A stretch of DNA of 64,000 nucleotides from an uncultured Azospirillum sp. (GCA_947301965.1 CAMYUM010000002.1:48293-112292); one strand, 5' to 3'; positions 9,073 to 19,953 are shown, counted from the stretch's first letter. Notes: generated by a model from the sequence alone, not told the origin. Translations and numbers: made by a program.

Positions 9073-10233
9073 ATGAGCACTAAACCTAATAAACCGATTA
9101 TGTTGTTTGACTGCAAAACTTCACAGAACGTTATCGGACAGGATAAATTTTTAAAAGCTTTTGAAAACATTTTGAACCACGGCGCATATTGCCAAGGTCC
9201 GGAAACCAAAGAATTGGATGAAAAATTGGCTGCTTATTCAGGCACAAAATATTGCTCTACCTGCGGTTCGGGTACCGATGCTTTAACTTTGTCATTGATG
9301 GCCTGGGACGTTAAACCCGGTGATGCCGTATTTGTATCATCTTTTACATTTGTTGCCTCGGCAGAAGCTCCGGTTTTGCTCGGCGCTACCCCGATTTTTG
9401 TAGATTCTGATCCGGATACATATAATATGGATCCTAAAGATTTGCAAAGAGCAATTGATGAAGTTAAAAAAGAGGGCAAACTAAGACTTAAAGCCGTTAT
9501 TCCGGTTGATATTTTCGGTTCTCCTTGCGAATATGATGAGATTATTAAAATTGCTCATGATAACGGTATGAAAGTTTTGTCTGACTCTTGTCAGTCTTAC
9601 GGCTCGGTTTATAAAGGCAAAAAAGCCGGATCTATTGCCGATATGACTGCGACATCTTTTTATCCGACAAAGCCTTTGGGTTGCTACGGCGACGGCGGTG
9701 CGGTATTTAGCAATACCAACGAAGAAAACGAGTTGGTTAAGTCTTGCCGCGTTCATGGTATGAGCCCTGAAGATCACTATGATAATGTTCGTCTGGGCAT
9801 GACCGGTCGTATGAACTCTTTCCAAGGTGCAGTTTTGTTGCAGAAATTGACCGTATTTGATCAGGAATTGAAGAATCGTTATCGTGTAGCAAGTCGTTAT
9901 GACAATGAATTGAGCAGCTATTATGGCAAACAGAAAATTTTGGATAACTGCAAATCGGCCTATGCTTTGTATACAATTCATTGTGCAGACAGAGATGAAT
10001 TGATGGCTTATTTGAAAGAAAACGGCATTCCTTGCGGTGCTTATTATCCACGTCCGGTTAATACCCAGACAGCTTATGCAAAATGGAATACACGCAGCCT
10101 GCCGGTTTGTGAAAAGTTGTCAAAGACGGTTCTGTCTTTGCCGATGACTCCATATCTGGATGATGAAGATTTGGATTATGTTATCAACAAGATGAACGAA
10201 TTTGCCGCCAAAAAGATGAACAAGGCTGCATAA
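9073..10233 (+). CDS. DegT/DnrJ/EryC1/StrS-family aminotransferase
   Basis: CSTCGSGTDALTLSLMAWDVKPGDAVFVSSFTFVASAEAPVLLGATPIFVD; DSCQSYGSVYKGKKAG; TSFYPTKPLGCYGDGGAVF. Start chosen at ATG 9073 after AAGGACG rather than ORF-track 9010. Confidence 0.93.
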   Translation: MSTKPNKPIMLFDCKTSQNVIGQDKFLKAFENILNHGAYCQGPETKELDEKLAAYSGTKYCSTCGSGTDALTLSLMAWDVKPGDAVFVSSFTFVASAEAPVLLGATPIFVDSDPDTYNMDPKDLQRAIDEVKKEGKLRLKAVIPVDIFGSPCEYDEIIKIAHDNGMKVLSDSCQSYGSVYKGKKAGSIADMTATSFYPTKPLGCYGDGGAVFSNTNEENELVKSCRVHGMSPEDHYDNVRLGMTGRMNSFQGAVLLQKLTVFDQELKNRYRVASRYDNELSSYYGKQKILDNCKSAYALYTIHCADRDELMAYLKENGIPCGAYYPRPVNTQTAYAKWNTRSLPVCEKLSKTVLSLPMTPYLDDEDLDYVINKMNEFAAKKMNKAA

Positions 10234-10258
10234 TTCAATAAAAATAAACCTCTAAAAG

Positions 10259-10291
10259 TCCTCGTCCGAGCAATTGGGCGGGGATTTTTTA
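10259..10291 (+). terminator. Putative intrinsic terminator
   Basis: gtcctcgtccgagcaattgggcggggatttttt imperfect hairpin plus T-run. Confidence 0.55.
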
Positions 10292-10462
10292 TGGATTCTG
10301 TTTCAACTTTTGCGCGTATTTTTGTTTTTAAAGCAATTTATTATTGCTTTTAAATTTTTGTTGCCTATTATTTGGTGTATATTTTAAATGCAACAGCTTT
10401 TGATTGATACAATCAATTGTTGAGAGGTGATAAATAAGAAGATTGATTAGGATAGATGAGTA

Positions 10463-13400
10463 ATGAGATTTTTAAAAAAGTTATTTTATTATAGGACAAG
10501 AAATACAAAAAAATATCGTTTATTCGGTGTAACACTTCTAAAAATAAAAAAAATGAACGATAGAAAGGTATATAAAATTTTTAACTTTATTAAATTGAGT
10601 CCAACAATAAGATACCACTTTTCGGTAAAGCAGTCTATGTATTTTTATATAAATCGTGTTATTGGAAAAATTGTATATAGGAGACAGATAAAAGCAAATC
10701 GAAATGCTCGAATATTGGTATGTCTGCATATGTTCTATCCACAAGCGTGGAAGCTCATTACGCGATATTTACATAACCTTGATAGCTATCATTACGATTT
10801 ATTGATAACTTATACCAAAGGTAATTTTTCTGATGATGAAGTTTCACAGATGAAACAATTTAAGCCTGGTACAACGGTTATTGAATATGAGAACAAAGGA
10901 TTTGATGTCGGACCATTTATAGACTCCTTAAACAGTATTGATTTGACGAAATATGATATTGTTTTAAAACTTCATTCTAAGGGAATTACTCGGAAATTTA
11001 TTTTTATATATAATCAAATTTTTAGGTATAAAGATTGGTTTTTCAATCTTTATAATGGTGTGTTGGGCGGAAAGTCCGTGCATATTATGATTGACGAGTT
11101 ATTTAACGAGCCAAAAATTGGTATCGTTGCAGCCCGAAATTTGATTGTACACGATCCCAAACATAAGCGTTTTTTTACTACTGAACAATTTAAAAATACC
11201 AACATAGAAATATTACCAGGCTATCAGTATGTGGCAGGAACATGTTTTGCTATAAAGGCATCATTATTACAAAAATTTAAGAAACATGCTTTTACAATTA
11301 ATAATTTTGCTATGTCCGAGCGCGGATCCTTTTCATTTGCGCATGCAATGGAGCGTGTGATCTGTGCTTTTATTGAACCTTTAGGATATGAGTTTTATGG
11401 GATTAAAACAAAGCATCCACTATACAAAAAAGAAACTTCTTGTTGTCGGAAGTATAGCAGTCTGAGGTTGTTAAATGATAATAGATTTAAACTGGATTAT
11501 GATTTTTTTTATAAGGTTCTGGAAACAAGGCCAGTTTTTGACTATGCAATTAAGACCATAAAACTTGGAAATATTAGAAGGTATTGGGATGGAAACTTTT
11601 ATAAGTTAAGTGACACTTCTCCATATGCGTATCTTATGGGAAATAAGGAGAGGTATGATCATTATTGCTGTATAAATTCAAAATCCAGTCCGTTCAATAT
11701 GTCAAGAGAGCGTTTTGATGAACTTATTGAATCGATAAAAAAGTCGTATGATGTCAGCAAAATGCCGGTAATTAATGACAAGGATAGTGCTATAATGGAT
11801 GGACAACACAGAGTTGCAATTTTGTTGTATTTGTATGGTGAAGAATATGAAATTCCTGTGTTGAGTCTGTGTATGAATAATGAAAAACAAAATAAAATAC
11901 AAATATTTCAGAAAATTAAGATTAATAAAAAAGGTCGTAAAGTAAAAAAGTATAAGTTGTGTGGTTTTACAGTATTGCGTAAAGAAAAAACGCTAACGAA
12001 GAAAAAATGGGAATTTCTAGGAATAAAAATAAGTAAGAAGTTAAAGAGAAAAGCTTATATAACTGTAAATCCTAAATTAGAGATAAAAAAATATTATAAA
12101 AATATTAAAGATAACATCATTTCGATAGAAACAATAAAAAAAATAATATCACAATCTGAAATAAAAGTGGTTAGCTTTGATATATTTGATACTTTATTAA
12201 TTCGTCCAGGATTGTATCCAACAGATGTTCTTTATTTGGTAGATGCAAAAATTAAAAAAGAATATCAAATTGATTTTATACAATATCGCTTGTCGGCAGA
12301 ACAAAAATTGGGCAATCCTCATGCGACAATTGATGATATATACGATTTTATAATGGTGGAATATAATCTGCCATCAGATGTTGTTAATATCATGAAAAAA
12401 GAGGAATTGAATTGTGAGGCATCACTTTTATCGCGTCGTGAGGATATTTATTCTTTATATGAGTATGCTATTAAATTTGGTAAACGTATAATTGCGATTT
12501 CTGATATGTATTTGCCGGCACCATTTTTGTATCAAGTTCTAGAAAAAAATGGTTATGATAAAATAGCAAAAATTTATGTTTCTAATGATTGTAAATGTAG
12601 AAAAGATTTGGGGGAACTTTATCGATATGTTGAGGAAAGAGAAAAAATTGAACCGCAAAGTATCTTACATATTGGAGATAATTATAGCTCGGATTATTTA
12701 AGAGCAATTGAGAATAATTTTACAGCAATACATTATCCTTCGATTAAAGATATTATTTTTGCTCAGAATAGTATATATCAAAATGTTTGGCAGAAAATGT
12801 CGCCAGACCCGATGATGCGTGTTTTATTGGGATATACACTCAATAATTATTTTAGAAATATGGAAAATGTTAAAAATACACCTAACGTACTAGTTGATTT
12901 TAAGGCTCTTGTAGAACTTAGTATTTCTCCGGTTGTCATGTTTATTGCATTATCAATAGCCAATAAAAAAGAAATTCAAAATAGCTATTCAAAAATATTT
13001 TTTGCTTCTAGAGATGGTTATTTACCTAAATTAGCGTATGATATTATTAAGAGATATCAAAAAATACTTCCTTCTGAATATTTATATGCTGGTCGTAGAG
13101 CATATTTTTCATGTGTTGAAGAATCAATTTGGAATTATATGGGAAATATGTGTACTGATAATATGCACATATATAAAATAGAAAATTTACTTGAGGGATT
13201 AATTTCTGATAAAAAAATTAAACATAAGATTGTTGCTTCATTGTCTGAAGATGAGAAGCAATTGGATTTTAATAGAAATAGAAAACAAGTTATAGAAATA
13301 TTAAGATGCCATAAAAAGGTCTTTGATAATTATTTTGATCAACACAAAGCGAATGCTAAAAAATATTATAATAAGCTGAAAACAGATAGTATTAGAGAAA

Positions 13401-14755
13401 TTGTTTTCGACTGTGGTTATTCTGGCTCTATTTCGAAAGCCTTAACAGCTGTTATGGAAAAACCTGTTGATAAAATATATTTATGGGAACGGGAAAAGAA
13501 TAAGGTTTTAGATTCACAAAACAAAACGTCAACATTTGTTCTAATGAATGAGAAATTTTTATTTAATGGTATTCATTTATTGTATGAGGAGTTGTTTTCT
13601 CCTTTGGAAGGGGGATGCCTGGGATTTGATGAGAATGCCCAACCACTGCTTGAAAAATGTGAATTTTCAGAGAGTATGAAAAATAAATATGATTTAATTA
13701 AAGCTAGAGTGGCGTCATATGTGATGCAATTTTGTGAAATATTTAAAGATTATTTGCCATATATCTCATTTTATGATACAAATGCTCTACAAAGAATATT
13801 ATACTACAGTATTAAAAAATCGCCATATCAAGAAATTAATAATTTGTGCGATATTGTTTTTTCTGATCCTATATTTTCTGCTCAGTCTCAAACATTAGTT
13901 CATAAAATCCAAGAGAAGACGGTTTATGATGATGTTTATCAAGGTACGGGGTTTAATAACCCATTTAATATTGCTAATCTACCAATGACATTACCTAGCA
14001 AGATTTTTAAAATAGGTATTCATTGCCATTTATATAATATACATTTGTACGAAGAAATTTTGGATTACTTAAAAGATTTTCCTGTTAAATTTGACTTTAT
14101 TTTGACGATCTGCGATGAAAAGAAAAAAAATCTGTTAAAAAATGTGTTTAATGAGGTTACTATACCTAATTTAAATAATCTAATCATAAAAGTTGTTCTC
14201 AATCGTGGACGAGATGTGGCACCATGGTTAATTTCTTGCTTCGATGAACAAAAAAAATATGATTTGTTTTGTCATATTCACGGTAAAATATCAAAACATT
14301 TTAGCTGGGGAAACGAGTGGAGGCAATATTTATTTGAAAATTTGCTTCAAAAGGGAACAGTTATTGATATATTAAATTTGTTTGCCAATGATGAGAAGTT
14401 AGGAATGATATTTCCAGAAAGTTTTCCTGCATTAGTTAATATATGTATAAATAATAGTATTTCAAAAGAAGGTTTGGATGGTGAGCCTGGGATGATTAAA
14501 AATTTATTGCAGAAAATGCATCTTAATTCAGATTTTACGCACAAGGATTTGTTTTTTTCAGAAGGAACTATGATGTGGTATCGCCCGCAGGCACTTAAAC
14601 CTCTTTTCGATTTAAGATTGCAATATGAAGATTTTCCGTCTGAGCCTATTGGGATAGGAGGAACAATTGCTCACGCAATAGAAAGATTACCTGCATATGT
14701 TTGTCAGCAGTGTGGTTATACGGCTAAATTTTATACGAAGATTAAAAAATATTAA
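10463..14755 (+). CDS. Giant multidomain polysaccharide-biosynthesis protein: RgpF-like domain, ParB-like segment, HAD-like hydrolase, second RgpF-like domain
   Basis: Two RgpF-type segments (ILVCLHMFYPQAWKLITRYL...NKGFDVGPFI; FKIGIHCHLYNIHLYEEILDYL...NRGRDVAPWL), ParB-like IMDGQHRVAILLYLYG, HAD motif VVSFDIFDTLLIRPG with HIGDNYSSDY. Confidence 0.8.
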   Translation: MRFLKKLFYYRTRNTKKYRLFGVTLLKIKKMNDRKVYKIFNFIKLSPTIRYHFSVKQSMYFYINRVIGKIVYRRQIKANRNARILVCLHMFYPQAWKLITRYLHNLDSYHYDLLITYTKGNFSDDEVSQMKQFKPGTTVIEYENKGFDVGPFIDSLNSIDLTKYDIVLKLHSKGITRKFIFIYNQIFRYKDWFFNLYNGVLGGKSVHIMIDELFNEPKIGIVAARNLIVHDPKHKRFFTTEQFKNTNIEILPGYQYVAGTCFAIKASLLQKFKKHAFTINNFAMSERGSFSFAHAMERVICAFIEPLGYEFYGIKTKHPLYKKETSCCRKYSSLRLLNDNRFKLDYDFFYKVLETRPVFDYAIKTIKLGNIRRYWDGNFYKLSDTSPYAYLMGNKERYDHYCCINSKSSPFNMSRERFDELIESIKKSYDVSKMPVINDKDSAIMDGQHRVAILLYLYGEEYEIPVLSLCMNNEKQNKIQIFQKIKINKKGRKVKKYKLCGFTVLRKEKTLTKKKWEFLGIKISKKLKRKAYITVNPKLEIKKYYKNIKDNIISIETIKKIISQSEIKVVSFDIFDTLLIRPGLYPTDVLYLVDAKIKKEYQIDFIQYRLSAEQKLGNPHATIDDIYDFIMVEYNLPSDVVNIMKKEELNCEASLLSRREDIYSLYEYAIKFGKRIIAISDMYLPAPFLYQVLEKNGYDKIAKIYVSNDCKCRKDLGELYRYVEEREKIEPQSILHIGDNYSSDYLRAIENNFTAIHYPSIKDIIFAQNSIYQNVWQKMSPDPMMRVLLGYTLNNYFRNMENVKNTPNVLVDFKALVELSISPVVMFIALSIANKKEIQNSYSKIFFASRDGYLPKLAYDIIKRYQKILPSEYLYAGRRAYFSCVEESIWNYMGNMCTDNMHIYKIENLLEGLISDKKIKHKIVASLSEDEKQLDFNRNRKQVIEILRCHKKVFDNYFDQHKANAKKYYNKLKTDSIREIVFDCGYSGSISKALTAVMEKPVDKIYLWEREKNKVLDSQNKTSTFVLMNEKFLFNGIHLLYEELFSPLEGGCLGFDENAQPLLEKCEFSESMKNKYDLIKARVASYVMQFCEIFKDYLPYISFYDTNALQRILYYSIKKSPYQEINNLCDIVFSDPIFSAQSQTLVHKIQEKTVYDDVYQGTGFNNPFNIANLPMTLPSKIFKIGIHCHLYNIHLYEEILDYLKDFPVKFDFILTICDEKKKNLLKNVFNEVTIPNLNNLIIKVVLNRGRDVAPWLISCFDEQKKYDLFCHIHGKISKHFSWGNEWRQYLFENLLQKGTVIDILNLFANDEKLGMIFPESFPALVNICINNSISKEGLDGEPGMIKNLLQKMHLNSDFTHKDLFFSEGTMMWYRPQALKPLFDLRLQYEDFPSEPIGIGGTIAHAIERLPAYVCQQCGYTAKFYTKIKKY

Positions 14756-14756
14756 A

Positions 14757-15536
14757 ATGAGTGAAATACATCGCTTTTTGATGAGAGGAAAGAATTGTAA
14801 AATGAAGATAGGTATTTTTTATAATAAAAATACAAGGTCATTGAAACGAGATGGATTTTCGGTTGTACTGCCAACCTATAACAGAGCTTTTTGTATTACC
14901 AAAGCCATAAATTCTCTATTGTGTCAGACTTATCAGAATTTTGAGCTTATTGTTGTTGATGATGGTTCTTCGGATGGTACAGAAGATGTGATAAAGCAAA
15001 ATTATGCCAAACAGATCAGAAGTAGAAAAATTATTTATCATAAACTACCTTTTAATCGCGGGGCTTGTTATGCCCGTACTTTAGGACAGAAACTCGCAAA
15101 AGGGAAGTGGATAGCTTATTTGGACAGTGATAATGAAATGTATGTCGATTTTTTAGAAACTTTTAGAAACGGTATTGTATGTAATCCCAAAAGTAAGGTT
15201 TTTTATGCGCAAATATGCAGACAGTCAGATGGCGGAATTATTGGAAAGGAATTTGATTTTGATGGATTGTGTCGAGGAAATTATATAGATATGGGAGTTT
15301 TTGTGCATCATAAATCAATGATTGCTAAATGTGATGGTTTTGATGAGAATTTGAAAAGGCTTGAAGATTGGGACTTGATTATACGTTATACAAGATGTGA
15401 AACGCCAGTTTATTTACCATTCCCATTACTTTCTTATAACGATGGACGACATAAAAGGATTACAACTTCAGAATCTTACGATGATGCTGAGAAATATGTC
15501 ATGGCGAAATTAGAGCGATATAAAAAGGCACAATAA
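14757..15536 (+). CDS. Glycosyltransferase family 2
   Basis: FSVVLPTYNRAFCITKAINSLLCQTYQNFELIVVDDGSSDGTEDVI; LDSDNEM; start at ATG 14757 just after the previous stop. Confidence 0.9.
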   Translation: MSEIHRFLMRGKNCKMKIGIFYNKNTRSLKRDGFSVVLPTYNRAFCITKAINSLLCQTYQNFELIVVDDGSSDGTEDVIKQNYAKQIRSRKIIYHKLPFNRGACYARTLGQKLAKGKWIAYLDSDNEMYVDFLETFRNGIVCNPKSKVFYAQICRQSDGGIIGKEFDFDGLCRGNYIDMGVFVHHKSMIAKCDGFDENLKRLEDWDLIIRYTRCETPVYLPFPLLSYNDGRHKRITTSESYDDAEKYVMAKLERYKKAQ

Positions 15537-15647
15537 TTTATTATAGCTTTTTACTCAAAATTCCGGCTGATAAATTGTTCGTTGTGGTTGCAGTTTAAAT
15601 AAAATTACCTATATATTAGATGTAATCATAAACAGGACAGCAGAATA

Positions 15648-17975
15648 ATGGATAATAAAGAAACTTTTCCCCTTTTACCACTCAGAGATATTGTAGTTTA
15701 CCCCAAAATGATTGTGCCGCTTTTTGTCGGGCGCGAAAAATCAATCAGAGCCTTACAAACGGCCATCGATAATGACCAAAATATTGTTTTGGCTACTCAA
15801 AAAGATGCCGCGATTGAGCATCCGGAGGCAAAAGATATTTTTAAGGTTGGAACCTTGGGAACCGTGGTGCAGCTGGTCAAACTGCCGGACGGCACGGTAA
15901 AAGTTTTGGTCGAGGGTATAGAAAGAGTTTCTTTGGATGAATTTATTCCCAATGACGGTTTTATGAAAGTTGAAATAACACGTCTGCCGGAAGCCGAAGC
16001 TCACGACGTCGAGGAAGAAGCCTTATCTCGTGCGGTAATGTCAGAATTTGAGGAATATGTAAAGCTGTCCAAAAAAACACCGCCGGAGGTTTTGGTCTCG
16101 GTCAGTCAAATTGATGATTTGGACAAGCTGGCGGACACCATAGCTTCGCATTTGTCGTTGAAAATCGAAGAAAAACAAGCCTTGTTAGAGAGTATTTCGT
16201 TAAAAGACCGCTTCCATAAACTGTTGGAACTGATGAACTCCGAGATGACTCTGCTTGAGGTCGAAAACAAAATTAAGACCCGGGTTAAAAAGCAAATGGA
16301 AAAGAGCCAAAAAGAGTATTATTTGAACGAGCAGATGAGGGCTATTCAAAAAGAACTCGGCGACGGTGAAGAAGAAAATGAGATAGAAACTTATATTAAG
16401 CGTATTCATAAGACCCATTTGTCAAAAGAAGCTCGGGAAAAAGCCCTGTCGGAAGTTAAAAAACTCAAAACAATGAGCGTTATGTCGGCAGAGGCGACAG
16501 TGGTGCGCAATTATTTGGATTGGTTGCTGGATATTCCATGGAAAAAAGAGTCAAAAGTTAATAAAGACCTCAAAAAGGCTATGGATATTTTGGAAGAGGA
16601 TCATTACGGGTTAGAAAAAGTTAAAGACCGTATTTTGGAATATTTGGCAGTGCAGTCCCGTGCCGATAAGGTAAAAGGACCAATTCTTTGCCTGTTTGGG
16701 CCTCCGGGAGTGGGCAAAACCTCTCTGGGGCAGTCAATAGCACGTGCAACCGGAAGAAGCTTTGTACGCGCTTCTTTGGGCGGTATGAAAGATGAGGCCG
16801 AAATCAGGGGACATCGCCGCACATATATCGGTTCAATGCCGGGCAAGATTATTAAAGGTATGAAAAAGGCCGGAACATCTAATCCGCTGTTTTTACTTGA
16901 TGAAATTGATAAAGTGGGCAGCGATTGGCGCGGAGATCCGAGTTCGGCGTTGTTGGAGGTGTTGGATCCGGAACAAAATAATACTTTCCAAGACCATTAT
17001 TTGGAAGTTGATTATGATTTGTCTGACGTTATGTTCGTGACCACGGCTAACAGCCTTGATATGCCGCGTCCGTTGTTGGATCGTATGGAAATTATTCGTC
17101 TTTCCGGTTACACCGAAGATGAAAAGATTGAAATAGCAAAACGGCACCTGTTACCGAAAATATTTAAGGAAAATGCCGTAAAACCTGAAGAGTTATCAGT
17201 GAGCGACGGAGCTATACGAGATATTGTACGTTATTATACACGTGAGGCCGGGGTGCGAAATTTGGAACGTGAGTTGTCAAATATTGCACGCAAGGCAATT
17301 AAGGCTCTGTTGATGGATAAACGCAAAAAAACTCCGCTTAAAGTTACGGAAAAGAATTTGAGTGACTATCTCGGGGTGCGTAAGTTCAGTTTTGGTGAAG
17401 CGGAGCAAAAAGATCATATCGGAGTTACCACCGGTTTAGCTTGGACCGAGGTCGGGGGCGATATCTTGTTTATTGAGGCGGTAGATATGCCTGGCAAGGG
17501 CAAAATTATGGAAACCGGAAAACTCGGTGATGTGATGAAAGAATCGATTGAAACGGCATATTCTGTGGTTCGTTCACATGCGAAAAAATTGGGTATTGAT
17601 CCGAAAGTATTTGATAAAACCGATGTCCATGTTCACGTGCCGGAAGGAGCAACACCAAAAGACGGGCCTTCTGCCGGTATTGCCATGTATACTACTTTGG
17701 TTTCGGTGTTTACTAAAACGCCGGTACGTAAAGATGTAGCCATGACCGGTGAAATTACGCTGCAGGGGCGGGTTTTGCCGATTGGCGGGCTGAAAGAAAA
17801 GCTTCTGTCAGCCTTGCGTGGAGGCATCAAAACTGTGATTATTCCTAAAGAGAACGAAAAAGACTTGGCCGAAATCCCCGACAACGTAAAGAAAGGGCTA
17901 AAGATTATTCCGGTTGCGGAGGTCGGTGAGGTTTTAGAAATTGCATTGCACCGCAAAAGTAAATCTAAAAAGTAG
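15648..17975 (+). CDS. lon: ATP-dependent protease La
   Basis: FPLLPLRDIVVYPKMIVPLFVGREKSIRAL; GPPGVGKTSLGQSIARATGRSFVRASLGGMKDEAEIRGHRRTYIGSMPGKI; PKDGPSAGIAM catalytic Ser. Confidence 0.98.
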   Translation: MDNKETFPLLPLRDIVVYPKMIVPLFVGREKSIRALQTAIDNDQNIVLATQKDAAIEHPEAKDIFKVGTLGTVVQLVKLPDGTVKVLVEGIERVSLDEFIPNDGFMKVEITRLPEAEAHDVEEEALSRAVMSEFEEYVKLSKKTPPEVLVSVSQIDDLDKLADTIASHLSLKIEEKQALLESISLKDRFHKLLELMNSEMTLLEVENKIKTRVKKQMEKSQKEYYLNEQMRAIQKELGDGEEENEIETYIKRIHKTHLSKEAREKALSEVKKLKTMSVMSAEATVVRNYLDWLLDIPWKKESKVNKDLKKAMDILEEDHYGLEKVKDRILEYLAVQSRADKVKGPILCLFGPPGVGKTSLGQSIARATGRSFVRASLGGMKDEAEIRGHRRTYIGSMPGKIIKGMKKAGTSNPLFLLDEIDKVGSDWRGDPSSALLEVLDPEQNNTFQDHYLEVDYDLSDVMFVTTANSLDMPRPLLDRMEIIRLSGYTEDEKIEIAKRHLLPKIFKENAVKPEELSVSDGAIRDIVRYYTREAGVRNLERELSNIARKAIKALLMDKRKKTPLKVTEKNLSDYLGVRKFSFGEAEQKDHIGVTTGLAWTEVGGDILFIEAVDMPGKGKIMETGKLGDVMKESIETAYSVVRSHAKKLGIDPKVFDKTDVHVHVPEGATPKDGPSAGIAMYTTLVSVFTKTPVRKDVAMTGEITLQGRVLPIGGLKEKLLSALRGGIKTVIIPKENEKDLAEIPDNVKKGLKIIPVAEVGEVLEIALHRKSKSKK

Positions 17976-17987
17976 TTGGTGACTAAG

Positions 17988-18021
17988 AAAAGCGCGGTTA
18001 TTGAAAAATCGCGCTTTTTTG
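17988..18021 (+). terminator. Intrinsic terminator after lon
   Basis: aaaagcgcggttattgaaaaatcgcgctttttt. Confidence 0.8.
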
Positions 18022-18269
18022 TTGGTAAATTAAAAAAGAATCGTAAAAACTTGCATTTTAAATATAAGAGAATCTGATAACGTACGGTTTTTAGGTTAAA
18101 AAAGTTGTTGATAAGGTAAATTTTCCTTTGTTTTTGGGCTTAAACGCAAAAATTGTGAAAAAAATCGTTTAATTTTATTGACTTGCAGAGAAAAAGATTC
18201 TTAAGTTTTGTTGTAGCGCGGTAGTTTATACCGCTTTTGAATTAACATTTTATATAGGGAGTCCCTTTC

Positions 18270-18545
18270 ATGAATAAAAATGAACTCATTTCTTGCATGG
18301 CTAGTGCAACAGGTATGACCAAAACTGATTCTGCTAAGGCTTTGGATGCTTTCATTACCTCTGTTACAAAATCTTTGAAATCTGGCAAAGAAGTTCGTTT
18401 GGTTGGTTTTGGTACATTCGGCGTTTCTAAACGCGCTGCTACAACCGGCCGCAACCCACGTACAGGTGCAGCTATCAGAATTCCTGCTCGTAAAGTTGCT
18501 AAATTCAAACCGGGTAAATCTTTGCAAGCAACCGTAAACAAATAA
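18270..18545 (+). CDS. HU-family DNA-binding protein
   Basis: MNKNELISCMASATGMTKTDSAKALDAF...GKEVRLVGFGTFGVSKRAATTGRNPRTGAAIRIPARKVAKFKPGKSL. Confidence 0.96.
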   Translation: MNKNELISCMASATGMTKTDSAKALDAFITSVTKSLKSGKEVRLVGFGTFGVSKRAATTGRNPRTGAAIRIPARKVAKFKPGKSLQATVNK

Positions 18546-18570
18546 TTGCTAAATATTTGTTTGGATATTA

Positions 18571-18598
18571 GAGGCGGTTATATTCCGCCTCTTTTTTT
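18571..18598 (+). terminator. Intrinsic terminator after HU gene
   Basis: gaggcggttatattccgcctcttttttt. Confidence 0.88.
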
Positions 18599-18666
18599 AT
18601 GCAGTTTAACATAGACATTTGACAAAAAATATTGTATAAATGAATTATATTTTGTGGAGCAAAGCA

Positions 18667-19953
18667 ATGTCTATGATAATACCGGAATTTAAAACCGAGC
18701 AGGACTTTTACGATTTTGTGTCCAAAACCCCAGATGAGGAAATTCAAAAGATGACTTTTGATGATTGGATGCATCTGCACGAAAATTTGAAAACTATAAT
18801 GGGAAAAGACAAGCAACAACCATTGCTCAAGACTGTAGCTAAACAGGTTGTTTTTCATGCGGCTGCTTCTATATATGATAGATTGCATCGTTATTCTTCC
18901 AAATTCAAAGAAGCTCACCCGATGGGTGGAACTTCTAATTTTACTGATGCTTCTGAAACTCTGTGCTTTGCAAAACTGTACAAAAATTATCGTATGGAAG
19001 AGAAGGACAGACAAGAGCTTATAGAGCTAGCTTTTAAATCTGCCGATCAATTTATGACACAAATTCCAGATGGTGATAAATATTGCTACTTGACATTTGG
19101 TAAAGATGAACTGCGCAAAAAGAAAAAAATTGCCTGTGCTGTTCGCAATGCGGTATATGATACTGTTTATGCTGATGATGCCTTAGCCAGAAATTTACTG
19201 CCGAAGGTAAGAATTGAGGAAAAAGGCAAAAACTTTGCTGGAAATTATGAACCGATAAGAGATAGAGTGTTTATTTCCACTAATGAAAAAGCTGGTATAT
19301 CAACAATGGCTCATGAGGTTTTGCATTCTACTCAGGGTATGTCTTTCAAACACGAGGTATTGCGTTATCTCAATCGTCAGTTTAGCAGCTCTTCAAAATT
19401 TTATACGCTATATAAGTTTAATGAGGCGTATTACTTTAGTAGTAAGACTACTAGGCGAGGCGATGATTTTAATAAACGTAAGCGTTTTTTCCGTAGTGTT
19501 TATCGGCATCAACCACTAGAATACAGTGCGAGATTATTTGGCATAATGTTCAGGCATCGTTTGCATCAACATGCATTGTTTCAGTACCGGGTTGAAGAGA
19601 TTTTGAAGACCAGCGGTTTTAAAACCCTTGATAGCTATAAAACTGCAGGTGATCCACCGAGGCTGAATATTGTTTTGCCACCGGTCAGCGGAACCAATAG
19701 TGTTATGTTCAAAGAGCTTAATGAAAAATATTTGTTGGGTGATGTTAGCAAACAACGCACCGGTAGACTTGTGCTTTCGTTTGACTGTGATGGAAATAAC
19801 TTTTTGCGTATTAAAGAAGAGCATAATTATTTCAAAGATAACGTACGAGAATGTTTTGGTAATAAAAGTGTTTTTATGAAAAAAGTTTTGCCTGAAACCT
19901 TCGCTGCACAAAAATCTGCTGCTATGGCTACAATGTATAATGGTGGAAGATGA
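18667..19953 (+). CDS. Hypothetical protein with HExxH zinc-metallopeptidase-like motif
   Basis: ORF with SD GGAG upstream of ATG 18667; STMAHEVLHSTQG motif; no other family recognised. Confidence 0.75.
   Translation: MSMIIPEFKTEQDFYDFVSKTPDEEIQKMTFDDWMHLHENLKTIMGKDKQQPLLKTVAKQVVFHAAASIYDRLHRYSSKFKEAHPMGGTSNFTDASETLCFAKLYKNYRMEEKDRQELIELAFKSADQFMTQIPDGDKYCYLTFGKDELRKKKKIACAVRNAVYDTVYADDALARNLLPKVRIEEKGKNFAGNYEPIRDRVFISTNEKAGISTMAHEVLHSTQGMSFKHEVLRYLNRQFSSSSKFYTLYKFNEAYYFSSKTTRRGDDFNKRKRFFRSVYRHQPLEYSARLFGIMFRHRLHQHALFQYRVEEILKTSGFKTLDSYKTAGDPPRLNIVLPPVSGTNSVMFKELNEKYLLGDVSKQRTGRLVLSFDCDGNNFLRIKEEHNYFKDNVRECFGNKSVFMKKVLPETFAAQKSAAMATMYNGGR

Noticed and set aside
9481-9981. 166-aa ORF antisense to the DegT aminotransferase
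   Set aside because: Shadow ORF of a confident gene
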